From NCBI RefSeq assembly GCF_003205615.1, contig NZ_PYBV01000016.1, forward strand, positions 8,289 through 72,288: a DNA stretch of 64,000 nt, written 5' to 3'. The stretch is from Micromonospora arborensis (lineage in GTDB: Bacteria > Actinomycetota > Actinomycetes > Mycobacteriales > Micromonosporaceae). Shown here piece after piece: positions 48,482 to 56,481 of the stretch (position 1 is its first letter; every line of letters starts with the position of its first letter). The notes beneath the pieces were generated by a model. That model was not told where the DNA came from and did not search any database. It saw nothing but the letters and a program-made list of their open reading frames with translations. Position numbers and translations under genes: made by a program.

Positions 48482-50626
48482 GTGGACACCTCTGCGACCC
48501 CGTCGCCCGACACCACCGCCCCCGGGGGCACGCCGCCCGGCGCCAAGCCATCCGGTGCCGAGCCGTCTGGGACCACGCCCTCCGACGCCACGTCGCCCAA
48601 CGCCACAGCGCCCGGTGCCACGCCGCCCGGTGCCACGCCGCCCGGTGCCAAACCATCCGGCACCAAGACCTCCGGCACGTCCTCCGCCAACAAGCCGCCC
48701 GGTGCCACAGCGCCCGCTACCAAGCCGCCCGGTGCCACAGCGCCCGCTACCAAGCCCCCAGGTGCCACGCCATCCGGTGCCGGGCCGTCGGGCGGCGGGG
48801 GGGCCGGACTTCCCCGCGGCGGAAGTGTCGAGTTGCGGGGTGCCGTCCGGCCGGGACGTGGCACCGGTCGTCACCGCACCGGCTCGGCCGGAGCGTCCGC
48901 AGCCATCCGGACCACCGGGAGCGGCTCCAACACCAACCGACCCGCCGCCGACCGACCAGCCGACAGCGACCGGCCCGCCACCACCGGCCGAACCGCCCCC
49001 GCCGGCCGAACCGCCACCACCGGCCGAACCGCCCCCGCCCGTCGAACCGCCGCCGGCCGGGGACCCGAGAAGGCCCCGACGACCACCAGACCCGACGGCA
49101 CGGCCGACACGGCCGACACCGCAGGTCCGGCCCCGGCCAGCCGTCGCAGACGTACCGTGCTGATGTTGCTCGGTCTGACCGCGGTGACGTCCGCGACGGC
49201 GTTGGTTCTCGGGCTGTTGAGCTGGACCCCCGAGCCGCCCGAGCCGGCCCGGCCGCTGACCCTCGCCGAGGGCGAGCGGCTGGCCGCCGTGCGGGTCACC
49301 AACCTGCGGGACCTCCGCGCCGGGGTCCGCGTCACGGCCGGCACCGACGCGGCCCGGATCGAGCTGGTGGGCTGGGTGGACTGGTCACGGTCACTGCTCT
49401 ACCTCGACGTGGGCGGGCCGGGCGCGGGTGCCGAGCGCGGGCTGTTGCAGAGAGCTGGCCCGGTGCTGGTGATCCGGCCCGATCCGGCGGCGGTGCCCAC
49501 CCCCGCCCCACCTCCACTGGTGCCTCCGGCGGACCGTTGGCGGCTGCACCGACTGGCGCCCGGAGCGAGTCTGGCGCCGGTGCTCGACCTGCTCCTCGGG
49601 CTCGCCGCCGACCGCCCGGACCCCACCCAGACGACGCCGGGCAGCGCTGCGCGCTGGATCGCCCGGGACACCGCGGCGGGCGGCCCGGTGGACGTTCTTC
49701 AGGCACCGCTGCCGACCGGGACACCACCCGCCGCCAGCACCACGCCGGGCAACACCCCACCAGGTAGCACCACATCGGGCAACACCCCGGCACCCACGCC
49801 GGACACCGGGTCGGCGGGCACGGAACCGGACGGGCAGAGCCGGTACTGGCTCGACCAGGACGCCCGGCTGTACAAGCTGGTGACCCGGCTGCCCGGTGTC
49901 GGCCCGGTCACGGTGCTGCTCAACCGGGTGGACCGGCCGACACTCCGGCCGGTGGATGCCCTCGGCGGCCGGCCCGGTCTGCCCCGCGCGTTGACCGCCA
50001 CCGAGCAGCGTCGGCTGGACCGGATGCCGGCGCGGCTACGCGCCCAGGGCGGTGCCACGGTCACGCTGACCGCGCCGACCGGCACGGACACGAACCTGCG
50101 AGGCACCGGCTGGTTGAGCTGGACCGCGCGTACCGCGTACCTCTCGGTTGCCGATCTGGGCGTGCCGGACCGACGGACCCTGCTGCGACGCGACACCGCC
50201 GGGCTGGCCCGGGCGGACCTGCCGGCGGCCGCCGCCGGTGGCGGCACGGCGGAGGTGCCGGGCCAGCCACCGCTGCCACCCCCGGCCGCGGCGTGGCGGG
50301 TCTCCCGATCCGGCGGGGACGACCTGAACCTGCTGGTCGACGCCGCATTGGCCGCCGGGTCCGTCGGGCAACCCGGTGCGACTGTGCGGGTCCGCGAAGA
50401 CGTCGCCGCCGGACGGACCGTGGACGTCGTCGAGTTGGGCCCGGCTGACGCGCGGCTGCGCTACTGGATCGACCGCGACGGGTCGCTACGGAGGCTGGAG
50501 TTGCACACCGACGCCAAGGCCTGGGCCCAACTGGACCTGCACACCGCGGTGGTGCCCCGACTGGCCCCGGTGCCCCGCCCGACCCCGATTCCCCGGCCCA
50601 CCAACGGTCGGCCCGGCGCCCGCTGA
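48482..50626 (+). CDS. Single-pass membrane protein: disordered repeat-rich N-terminus and duplicated extracellular domain
   Basis: I recognise no named family in this 714-residue protein. Residues 1-220 are Pro/Thr/Ala/Gly-rich and contain repeats of the form KPPGATAPAT; the DNA repeats perfectly over 30 nt. After RRRR comes one membrane helix (about 224-246). The outside part contains two related domains of about 175 residues (about 255-480 and 510-690). Both have a GWxxW-strand-YLxV motif, a LLxR block, PPP followed by WRxxR, and a final RYWxDxDxxL motif. This resembles the LppX/LolA-like lipid-binding fold, but weakly. The GTG start is a best guess. Confidence 0.75.
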   Translation: MDTSATPSPDTTAPGGTPPGAKPSGAEPSGTTPSDATSPNATAPGATPPGATPPGAKPSGTKTSGTSSANKPPGATAPATKPPGATAPATKPPGATPSGAGPSGGGGAGLPRGGSVELRGAVRPGRGTGRHRTGSAGASAAIRTTGSGSNTNRPAADRPADSDRPATTGRTAPAGRTATTGRTAPARRTAAGRGPEKAPTTTRPDGTADTADTAGPAPASRRRRTVLMLLGLTAVTSATALVLGLLSWTPEPPEPARPLTLAEGERLAAVRVTNLRDLRAGVRVTAGTDAARIELVGWVDWSRSLLYLDVGGPGAGAERGLLQRAGPVLVIRPDPAAVPTPAPPPLVPPADRWRLHRLAPGASLAPVLDLLLGLAADRPDPTQTTPGSAARWIARDTAAGGPVDVLQAPLPTGTPPAASTTPGNTPPGSTTSGNTPAPTPDTGSAGTEPDGQSRYWLDQDARLYKLVTRLPGVGPVTVLLNRVDRPTLRPVDALGGRPGLPRALTATEQRRLDRMPARLRAQGGATVTLTAPTGTDTNLRGTGWLSWTARTAYLSVADLGVPDRRTLLRRDTAGLARADLPAAAAGGGTAEVPGQPPLPPPAAAWRVSRSGGDDLNLLVDAALAAGSVGQPGATVRVREDVAAGRTVDVVELGPADARLRYWIDRDGSLRRLELHTDAKAWAQLDLHTAVVPRLAPVPRPTPIPRPTNGRPGAR
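48703..48762. repeat. 30-nt perfect tandem duplication in the disordered region
   Basis: The unit starting AAGCCGCCCGGTGCCACAGC, 30 nt long, occurs twice in a row inside a longer stretch of related degenerate units (about 48530-48780) that encode Gly-Ala-Thr-Pro-Pro repeats. Confidence 0.85.
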
Positions 50627-50635
50627 GCGTGCCTC

Positions 50636-51814
50636 TCAGGGCCGCCAGTCGGTCTGCGCGGCCCACTGCTCGGCCCGCAGGTACTCCTCGTCGAACCACG
50701 GGTCGCCGGCCGTGCCGGAGTCGCCGGCCGGTGCCGAGTCGACCAGGTCCCGTTTGAACTGCAGGTACGCGGCCCGCTGATCCGGGTCGGCACGCAGGTG
50801 GTCGCGCATCAGCAGCGCATAACGCCAGCCCGCCGAGCCCGCGACACGCACGTGCAGCCGGACCGGGCGGGCCGGGTCCGCGCTGCCGTGCAGCCGCTTC
50901 TCCCACCGACCGCTGCCGGCCGGACGCGGATCGTCCCACCACTGCCCCGGCACCCGCGGGAACCCGGCATTCGCCAACCGGTCGGCCAACGCCCCGTCGG
51001 CGTCGGCGAGGCTCGGCACGGCCACCTGCACGTCGATGACGTCCTGGGCGGCGAGACCGGGCACCGCGGTCGAGCCGATGTGGTCGATCCGCAGGGCGTC
51101 CGAGGCGAGCGTGTGCCGGATCCGAGCGGCCAGCCGCCCGTACTGCTCGGGCCAACTCGCGTCGGTCTCGGCCAGGTCGCCCCGGCCCGGCGACACCACC
51201 CGCCGCTCGCGCAGGTTGTCCTCGTAGGGCAACAGCCGCTGCCGCCAGAGCGCGTCGACGGCGTCGTGCAACTCCGCCAGACTCCCGTCGTTGCTGAGCA
51301 CCACGTCCGCAGCCGCCCGGCGACGGGCGTCGTCGGTCTGGGCGGCGATCCGCCGCTCGGCCTCCGCGCGATCCATCCCCCGGTCGCGCGCCAGCCGGTC
51401 CAGTCGGGTCGTCACGGCCGTCTCCACCACGATCACCAGGTGGTACGTGGGCGCGAGACCAACCTCGACGAGCAGCGGTACGTCGTTGACGACAATCGCG
51501 TCAGGTGCCGCCGCGGCGGCCAACTCCGCGGTACGGGCCCGAACCCGCGGGTGGGTGATCGCCTCCAGCCGACGGCGGGCGGTTTCGTCGGCGAACACCA
51601 CCGCGCCCAGTGCGGCACGGTCCAGCGCGCCGTCGGCATCCAGCACCACATCGGAGAAGGCGGCAACGATCTCGGCCAGCCCCTCCGTGCCCGGCGCGAC
51701 GACCTCCCGGGCCACCCGGTCGGCGTCGATGAGCACCGCGCCCCGCTCCACGAGCCGCGCGGCCACCGCGCTCTTGCCCGACCCGATCCCGCCGGTCAAC
51801 CCCACCCTCAGCAC
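50636..51814 (-). CDS. coaE: Dephospho-CoA kinase fused to a GrpB/UPF0157 domain
   Basis: CoaE phosphorylates dephospho-CoA to CoA, the last step of CoA synthesis. The 392-residue protein has the P-loop GLTGGIGSGKSAVAARL (about 5-21), the DADRVAREV substrate site and the LID region (LDRLARDRGMDRAEAERRIAAQ) in residues 1-200. Residues 215-392 are a GrpB (UPF0157, nucleotidyltransferase-like) domain: RIDHIGSTAVPGLAAQDVIDVQVAV, LHVRVAGSAGWRYALLMRDHLRADPDQRAAYLQFKRDL. The same fusion occurs in mycobacteria. I chose the GTG at 51814 (family-like start). It lies close to rpsA, as in other actinobacteria. Confidence 0.94.
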   Translation of the reverse strand: MLRVGLTGGIGSGKSAVAARLVERGAVLIDADRVAREVVAPGTEGLAEIVAAFSDVVLDADGALDRAALGAVVFADETARRRLEAITHPRVRARTAELAAAAAPDAIVVNDVPLLVEVGLAPTYHLVIVVETAVTTRLDRLARDRGMDRAEAERRIAAQTDDARRRAAADVVLSNDGSLAELHDAVDALWRQRLLPYEDNLRERRVVSPGRGDLAETDASWPEQYGRLAARIRHTLASDALRIDHIGSTAVPGLAAQDVIDVQVAVPSLADADGALADRLANAGFPRVPGQWWDDPRPAGSGRWEKRLHGSADPARPVRLHVRVAGSAGWRYALLMRDHLRADPDQRAAYLQFKRDLVDSAPAGDSGTAGDPWFDEEYLRAEQWAAQTDWRP

Positions 51815-51944
51815 CCGACCAGTCAACCGGATCACCGGCCAAGCCGCCAAACCCACCGCGGAGCTGCTCCCCAAGCCGACGGCCAGCCCAGCCCTGCCCT
51901 GCCCAGCGCGGCCCTGCCCAGCGCGGCGTAGCCGGCCCAGCCCC

Positions 51945-52025
51945 GCAAGATCGTGCTCGATCCTGGTTCTAGTGGTGTCCTGGTCGCCCGGTGGCCCCTA
52001 CATCCGTGATCGAGCGCGATCTTGC
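51945..52025. repeat. Inverted repeat with AAGATCG(C/T)GCTCGATC arms
   Basis: The 18-nt arms at 51945-51962 and 52008-52025 pair with one mismatch around a 45-nt internal segment. The arm sequence also occurs once at 14864-14879. Located 53 nt from palindrome copy C. Confidence 0.85.
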
Positions 52026-52077
52026 GCGCCAGCAGGGTGGCCGGACACTGCCGAAGCGGCCCGGCGGCCCGGGGCGT

Positions 52078-52151
52078 GATCCACTCCACGTCGCCGATGT
52101 GGCGGTATCTCGCCCGGCGGATACCGCGATGTCGCCGCCCTGGAGTGGATC
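52078..52151. repeat. 74-nt near-palindromic repeat, copy C
   Basis: The outer arms GATCCACTCC (52078-52087) and GGAGTGGATC (52142-52151) extend by four further complementary bases on each side (GGCG.../...CGCC). The centre differs from copies A and B. Same length and same GATC-bounded ends as copies A and B. Confidence 0.9.
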
Positions 52152-52199
52152 ACGCCGTGACGCCCCCGCCGGGGATGACCACCACCCGCGCACGGCGAA

Positions 52200-52240
52200 G
52201 GCCCCGCCCCCGGCGATCCGAAGATCGCGGGGACGGGGCC
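52200..52240 (-). terminator. rpsA terminator
   Basis: The outer stem GGCCCCG (52200-52206)/CGGGGCC (52234-52240), a C-rich/G-rich middle and the inner stem CGATC-CGAA-GATCG form a long hairpin 26 nt past the rpsA stop on the minus strand. Confidence 0.75.
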
Positions 52241-52265
52241 TGTCGTCGTTCAGTCGTTCAGCGGG

Positions 52266-53777
52266 TCACTTACCGCCGGCGAGCTTCTCCCGCAGTGCGG
52301 CGAGCGCCTCGTCGGTGGCCAGCGTGCCGGCCGGCTCCTCGGCCTGCCGGCTCGGGGCCGGGCTGGACGAGGAGGTGGTGCCACCGCCGCCAGTGCCGCC
52401 AGCGGCCGGAACGGCCGGAGTCGGGTTGGCGGCAGCCTCGGCGTCGGCGGCCCGAGAGGTCTGCACCTGCTTGGTGTGGGCCTCCCAACGCAGACGAGCC
52501 TCGGCGTACTGGTTCTCCCAGGTCTCGCGCTGCTTGTCGTACCCCTCGAGCCACTCGCCCGTCTCCGGGTCGAAGCCCTCCGGGTAGATGTAGTTGCCCT
52601 CGGTGTCGTACGTCGCGGCCATGCCGTAGAGGGTCGGGTCGAAGTGCTCCTCGCCCTCGACGAAGCCCTCGTTGGCCTGCTTGAGCGACAGCGAGATCCG
52701 GCGACGCTCCAGGTCGATGTCGATGACCTTGACCATGACCTCGGAGCCAACCTGGACGACCTGCTCCGGGATCTCCACGTGACGCTCGGCCAGCTCGGAG
52801 ATGTGGACCAGGCCCTCGATGCCGTCGTCCACGCGGACGAACGCACCGAACGGCACCAGCTTGGTGACCTTACCCGGCACGATCTGCTGGATCGCGTGGG
52901 TGCGGGCGAACTGCCGCCACGGGTCTTCCTGGGTCGCCTTCAGCGACAGCGAGACCCGCTCGCGGTCCAGGTCGACGTCCAGGACCTCGACCTCGACCTC
53001 CTGGCCCACCTCGACGACCTCAGACGGGTGGTCGATGTGCTTCCAGGACAGCTCGGAGACGTGCACCAGACCATCGACGCCGCCGAGGTCCACGAATGCG
53101 CCGAAGTTGACGATCGAGGACACGACGCCCTTGCGGACCTGGCCCTTCTGCAGCTTGTTGAGGAACTCGGTGCGCACCTCGGACTGCGTCTGCTCCAGCC
53201 AGGCCCGGCGGGACAGGACCACGTTGTTGCGGTTCTTGTCCAGCTCGATGATCTTGGCCTCGAGCTCACGCCCGACGTACGGCTGCAGGTCACGCACACG
53301 ACGCATCTCGACCAGGGACGCGGGCAGGAAGCCGCGCAGCCCGATGTCGAGGATGAGGCCGCCCTTGACCACCTCGATGACCGAACCGCGGACGACGCCG
53401 TCCTCGTCCTTGATCTTCTCGATCGTGCCCCAGGCCCGCTCGTACTGTGCCCGCTTCTTGGAGAGGATCAGACGACCCTCCTTGTCCTCCTTCTGGAGGA
53501 CCAGGGCCTCGATGTGGTCGCCAACCGTCACAACCTCGGCGGGGTCCACGTCGTGCTTGATCGACAACTCCCGAGAGGGGATGACACCCTCGGTCTTGTA
53601 GCCGATGTCGAGCAGGACCTCGTCCCGATCGACCTTGACGACGGTGCCTTCGACAATGTCGCCGTCGTTGAAGTACTTGATGGTCTCGTCGATCGCGGCG
53701 AGGAATGCCTCCTCGGAACCGAGATCGTCGTGGGTGACCCGGGTGGCGCTCGAGGGGGCCTCGATGCTGCTCGTCAT
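52266..53777 (-). CDS. rpsA: 30S ribosomal protein S1
   Basis: Binds mRNA at the ribosome and, in actinobacteria, has four S1 (OB-fold) domains. The 503-residue protein shows them in order: GDIVEGTVVKVDRDEVLLDIGYKTEGVIP (about 39-110), a second diverged one (about 120-190), GQVRKGVVSSIVNFGAFVDLGGVDGLVHVSELS (about 210-280) and PGKVTKLVPFGAFVRVDDGIEGLVHISELA (about 295-365). A low-complexity Ala/Pro/Gly/Ser tail ends in ALAALREKLAGG. The ATG start is at 53777. It is among the best conserved genes in the window. Confidence 0.97.
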   Translation of the reverse strand: MTSSIEAPSSATRVTHDDLGSEEAFLAAIDETIKYFNDGDIVEGTVVKVDRDEVLLDIGYKTEGVIPSRELSIKHDVDPAEVVTVGDHIEALVLQKEDKEGRLILSKKRAQYERAWGTIEKIKDEDGVVRGSVIEVVKGGLILDIGLRGFLPASLVEMRRVRDLQPYVGRELEAKIIELDKNRNNVVLSRRAWLEQTQSEVRTEFLNKLQKGQVRKGVVSSIVNFGAFVDLGGVDGLVHVSELSWKHIDHPSEVVEVGQEVEVEVLDVDLDRERVSLSLKATQEDPWRQFARTHAIQQIVPGKVTKLVPFGAFVRVDDGIEGLVHISELAERHVEIPEQVVQVGSEVMVKVIDIDLERRRISLSLKQANEGFVEGEEHFDPTLYGMAATYDTEGNYIYPEGFDPETGEWLEGYDKQRETWENQYAEARLRWEAHTKQVQTSRAADAEAAANPTPAVPAAGGTGGGGTTSSSSPAPSRQAEEPAGTLATDEALAALREKLAGGK

Positions 53778-54196
53778 GTGGGCGGTTGCTCCGGTCGGTG
53801 GGTTGTCACAGCAGGCTGGTGTCGCAGTGACCTGTTCGCGCCAGCGGATCCGTCGCCGGGCACACCGAACGATCGCCTAGTGAGATCATGATGTGGCTCC
53901 GTCGACCGCGTACCTGCTCCCTGCCGAGGCAACGCGATCCGCGAGCGCATCGTCTAGCCTACCGTGCGCATTACCACAGCGTGCAAGGCCTCCCGGCTTC
54001 TCTCTGTGCGATGACCTGCGAAAGACGAACAATCGCCCGGAAACCACCCCTGCTGTCTCCTGCGTCACACCAACCCCAGCAGTCACCGCGGCGCTCCAGG
54101 ATTCACACACGTTCGAGGAGGCTGTTGTCTGCCGACGCTCGGCGGGTCGGCCGGCCCAGCGGGCGCAACGGCCACGGTGGGGCCTAGCGTGAGCGC
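53778..54196. other. rpsA upstream / divergent intergenic region
   Basis: About 420 nt between rpsA and a plus-strand methyltransferase gene. Short open frames here have no ribosome-binding site and basic, low-complexity translations, so I call none of them. The 5' leader of rpsA would be about 180 nt if the promoter at 53956-53986 is right. No repeat or riboswitch was noticed. Confidence 0.5.
53956..53986 (-). promoter_or_regulatory. Possible rpsA promoter
   Basis: On the minus strand TTGCAC (53986-53981) and TAGGCT (53961-53956), with a 19-nt spacer, resemble housekeeping -35/-10 elements, slightly over-spaced. They would give a leader of about 170 nt. Confidence 0.35.
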
Positions 54197-55003
54197 GTGG
54201 ATGACGACAGCCGGGTCACCCGGCGCCGGGTGGGTGACGCCGAGGCCCGGCGGGCCAACCGCGGCTGGTGGGACACCGACGCCGACGACTACCAGGCCGA
54301 GCACGGCGCGTTCCTCGGCGACGTGGACTTCGTCTGGTGCCCGGAGGGGCTGCGCGAGGCCGACGCCCGGCTGCTCGGTGACCTGCCCGGGCGGCGGGTG
54401 CTCGAGGTGGGCGCCGGCGCGGCCGCCGCCGCCCGCTGGCTCGCCACCCAGGGTGCCCGGCCGGTCGCCTTCGACCTGTCCGCCGGCATGTTGCGGCACG
54501 CCGCCGAGGCCGCCGACCGCACCGGGGTACGCGTACCGCTGGTGCAGGCCGACGCGCTCGCCCTGCCGTTCGCCGACGGGTCGTTCGACGTCGCCTGCAC
54601 CGCCTTCGGCGCGATCCCCTTCGTGGACGACTCGGCGACCCTGCATGCCGAGGTGTACCGGGTACTGCGCCCCGGAGGCCGGTGGGTGTTCTCGGTGACC
54701 CACCCGATGCGCTGGATCTTCCTCGACGACCCCGGCGAGGGCGGGCTGACCGCCGTGCACTCCTACTTCGACCGCTCCCCCTACGTGGAACAGGACGACT
54801 CCGGCGTGGCCACCTACGTCGAGCAGCACCGCACCCTCGGTGACCGGATCCGGGAGTTGGTCGGCGCGGGGTTCCGGCTGCTGGACCTGCTGGAACCGGA
54901 GTGGCCGGAGGGGCACGAGGCAATCTGGGGGCAGTGGAGCCCGTTGCGCGGTCGACTCTTCCCCGGCACCGCCATCTTCGTCACCGAGAAGCCCGCCACG
55001 TGA
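54197..55003 (+). CDS. Class I SAM-dependent methyltransferase
   Basis: The 268-residue protein has SAM motif I VLEVGAGAAAAARWLA, motif II FDLSAGML, and motif IV DVACTAFGAIPFVDD with LRPGGRWVFSVTHPMRW typical of Methyltransf_11 (UbiE/menaquinone-like) enzymes. The substrate is unknown. The GTG start at 54197 has no strong ribosome-binding site; the upstream CGTGAGCGCGTGG offers other GTG choices. Independent unit. Confidence 0.87.
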   Translation: MDDDSRVTRRRVGDAEARRANRGWWDTDADDYQAEHGAFLGDVDFVWCPEGLREADARLLGDLPGRRVLEVGAGAAAAARWLATQGARPVAFDLSAGMLRHAAEAADRTGVRVPLVQADALALPFADGSFDVACTAFGAIPFVDDSATLHAEVYRVLRPGGRWVFSVTHPMRWIFLDDPGEGGLTAVHSYFDRSPYVEQDDSGVATYVEQHRTLGDRIRELVGAGFRLLDLLEPEWPEGHEAIWGQWSPLRGRLFPGTAIFVTEKPAT

Positions 55004-55059
55004 GCGCCTCACACTCGCAGTCCGACCTGCATTCCATCGATCGCCGGTAGGCTCGACTC

Positions 55060-55662
55060 ATGAGCGCCGAGCCCATCCCGACATCACCTGGCCCCTGGTG
55101 TCCGGATCCGATGCGGCAGCAGCGTGCCGACTACACGCTGGAGGACCTGCTCACCCTGCCGGACGACGCCCCCCGCGTCGAACTCGTCGACGGAGTCATC
55201 CAGGTGACACCCTCCCCCACCCTGGGCCATCAAGACATCTCGTTCCTCCTACGTCTATGGCTGCATTCACGTGTGCCGGGCCATCTCCGAGTCGCCCAAG
55301 CGATGGGAGTCGGGCTCAGCTTCAACACGAGTCGACAGCCGGACGTGCTGCTGTGTCACTCCGAGGTGAAATCCGACCGGTCTCGGCTGCGGGCGGAGGA
55401 TGTCGTGCTCGCCGTGGAGATCGTCTCGCCGGGCACGCGACGGATCGACCGGTTCGCGAAGCCGGGCGAGTACGCCGCCGCCGGCATCCCGTTCTACTGG
55501 CGGCTCGAGCAGGATCCGGTGCACGTGTACGCGTACCGGATCGGCGACCGGGTGGGGCCGGGCGGTGAGCGGCAGTACGAGCTGGTCGCCGACGGCGCCG
55601 ACGTGATCGAGCTGACCGAGCCGTTCGACATCAAGCTGCCGATCGCCGAGATCACCCCGTAG
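55060..55662 (+). CDS. Uma2-family restriction endonuclease-like protein (DUF820)
   Basis: The 200-residue protein has a PD-(D/E)XK core: YTLEDLLTLPDDAPRVELVDGVIQV at the N-terminus, RQPDVLLCHSE (Asp), and LAVEIVSPGTRRIDRFAKPGEYAAAGIPFYWRLEQD, which holds the E-V-x-S and K-like positions. DUF820/Uma2 proteins are widespread in actinobacteria and cyanobacteria, mostly of unknown role. It lies 57 nt after a methyltransferase gene. Whether these form a modification/nuclease pair is not shown. Confidence 0.88.
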   Translation: MSAEPIPTSPGPWCPDPMRQQRADYTLEDLLTLPDDAPRVELVDGVIQVTPSPTLGHQDISFLLRLWLHSRVPGHLRVAQAMGVGLSFNTSRQPDVLLCHSEVKSDRSRLRAEDVVLAVEIVSPGTRRIDRFAKPGEYAAAGIPFYWRLEQDPVHVYAYRIGDRVGPGGERQYELVADGADVIELTEPFDIKLPIAEITP

Positions 55663-55698
55663 TCGTTTCACCCCTACGGCGTCGGGTAGCCGAGGGGC

Positions 55699-55917
55699 AT
55701 GGCCGAGCAGAGATTCCACAAGGGCGACCATGTCTCCTGGTCGGCCCACGGCAGCCGCGCGTACGGCGTGGTGCAGGAGACGATCACCGAGCGGACGCGG
55801 ATCCGCGGGCGGGCAGTGAACGCGGCGCCCGACGAACCGCAGTACCGGGTCCGCAGTGACGGGACGGGCCGCGACGTGGCCCACCGCCCCGAGGCGCTGC
55901 GTCATGAGCAGAGCTGA
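55699..55917 (+). CDS. DUF2945 (HVA1/Tudor-like) small protein
   Basis: The 72-residue protein has KGDHVSWSAHGSRAYGVVQETITERTRIRGRAVNA and ends DEPQYRVRSDGTGRDVAHRPEALR, the DUF2945 'hypervirulence-associated protein Tudor domain' layout. Its stop overlaps the start of the DUF3140 gene by 14 nt, showing tight coupling. DUF2945 and DUF3140 genes are commonly adjacent. Function unknown; a nucleic-acid or histone-like binding role has been suggested only from the Tudor fold. Confidence 0.85.
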   Translation: MAEQRFHKGDHVSWSAHGSRAYGVVQETITERTRIRGRAVNAAPDEPQYRVRSDGTGRDVAHRPEALRHEQS

Positions 55918-56254
55918 CGATCAGGGCCGGGACACCTACCGGGAGTTCACCGAGGCGGTGAACATGAAGCCCGGCGAGCTGTCCACGTGGCTGAAGACCG
56001 ATGAGTCGAAGCGGGTGGGCTGGCACAAGGGCGGCCGCTCCGGTGGCGGCGAGTCCGTCGGGCACGATTCCGGCCGGAAGATCATCAACCTGCTCCGGCG
56101 CAAGCGCGGCGACCTGTCCGAGGGCGACTACAAGCACATGCGCAAGGTGGTTGGCTACGTTCGCCGGCACATGGCGCAGCGCCCGTCCGGCAACGTCCGC
56201 GACACCAAATGGCGCTGGTCCCTCATGAACTGGGGCCACGACCCCCTGAAGTGA
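55904..56254 (+). CDS. DUF3140 protein
   Basis: The 116-residue basic protein has TYREFTEAVNMKPGELSTWLKTDESKRVGWHKG and GRKIINLLRRKRGDLSEGDYKHMRKVVGYVRRHMAQRPSGNVRDTKWRWSLMNWGHD, matching DUF3140 proteins, which are often noted as DNA-binding on account of their Lys/Arg content. It overlaps the DUF2945 gene upstream. The Ser/Gly-rich spacer (GGRSGGGESVGHD) lies between two helical parts. No enzymatic motif is visible. Confidence 0.85.
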   Translation: MSRADDQGRDTYREFTEAVNMKPGELSTWLKTDESKRVGWHKGGRSGGGESVGHDSGRKIINLLRRKRGDLSEGDYKHMRKVVGYVRRHMAQRPSGNVRDTKWRWSLMNWGHDPLK

Positions 56255-56323
56255 CCACACCACAGATCAGCACCAAGGCGACGACCGGGCACACCGGTGG
56301 CAGCACCGCGACCGGGGCGAGCC

Positions 56324-56342
56324 GGTCGGGGACAGCCCGACC
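56324..56342 (+). terminator. Short hairpin downstream of the DUF3140 gene
   Basis: GGTCGGG (56324-56330)/CCCGACC (56336-56342) with a GACAG loop is placed about 70 nt past the stop. Like the hairpin at 23800-23849, it precedes a conserved-loop hairpin. Confidence 0.5.
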
Positions 56343-56394
56343 ACCCTGATGCACAACGCCAACGCCAACGGCCGCGACCACGGCGACCCGGTCA

Positions 56395-56470
56395 GGGGTT
56401 CCGGGGCAGCCCGACCCGCGCAGGGATCAAGCCTGACCGCCCGGAGCGGGTCGGGCTGCCCCGGAACCCC
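56395..56470. repeat. Conserved-loop hairpin, copy 2 (25-bp stem, 26-nt loop)
   Basis: A perfect 25-bp stem (56395-56419 with 56446-56470) differs in sequence from copy 1. The 26-nt loop (56420-56445) is identical to copy 1. The element lies 11 nt past the polA stop and downstream of the convergent DUF3140 gene. Both copies are flanked on the right by ACCGCAA. It probably terminates polA transcription, at least in part. Confidence 0.9.
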
Positions 56471-56481
56471 CACACCGCAAA

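Larger units (their letters stand above)
51815..52265. other. Repeat-filled coaE/rpsA intergenic region
   Basis: Contains, in order: degenerate GCCCT/GCCCA pentamer array (about 51882-51930, including two perfect 15-nt GCCCTGCCCAGCGCG units at 51896 and 51911), an inverted repeat (51945-52025), the 74-nt palindrome copy C (52078-52151), and the rpsA terminator (52200-52240). No gene is supported. The coaE promoter must lie in this tract or further upstream beyond rpsA. Confidence 0.75.

Noticed and set aside
50636-51814. CoaE-GrpB fusion as a novel architecture
   Set aside because: The same fusion is established in mycobacteria and other actinobacteria.
53888-54192. Small plus-strand genes upstream of the 54197 methyltransferase gene
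   Set aside because: Two overlapping frames of about 99 codons both lack ribosome-binding sites and plausible composition; the region is better explained as rpsA leader and promoter.
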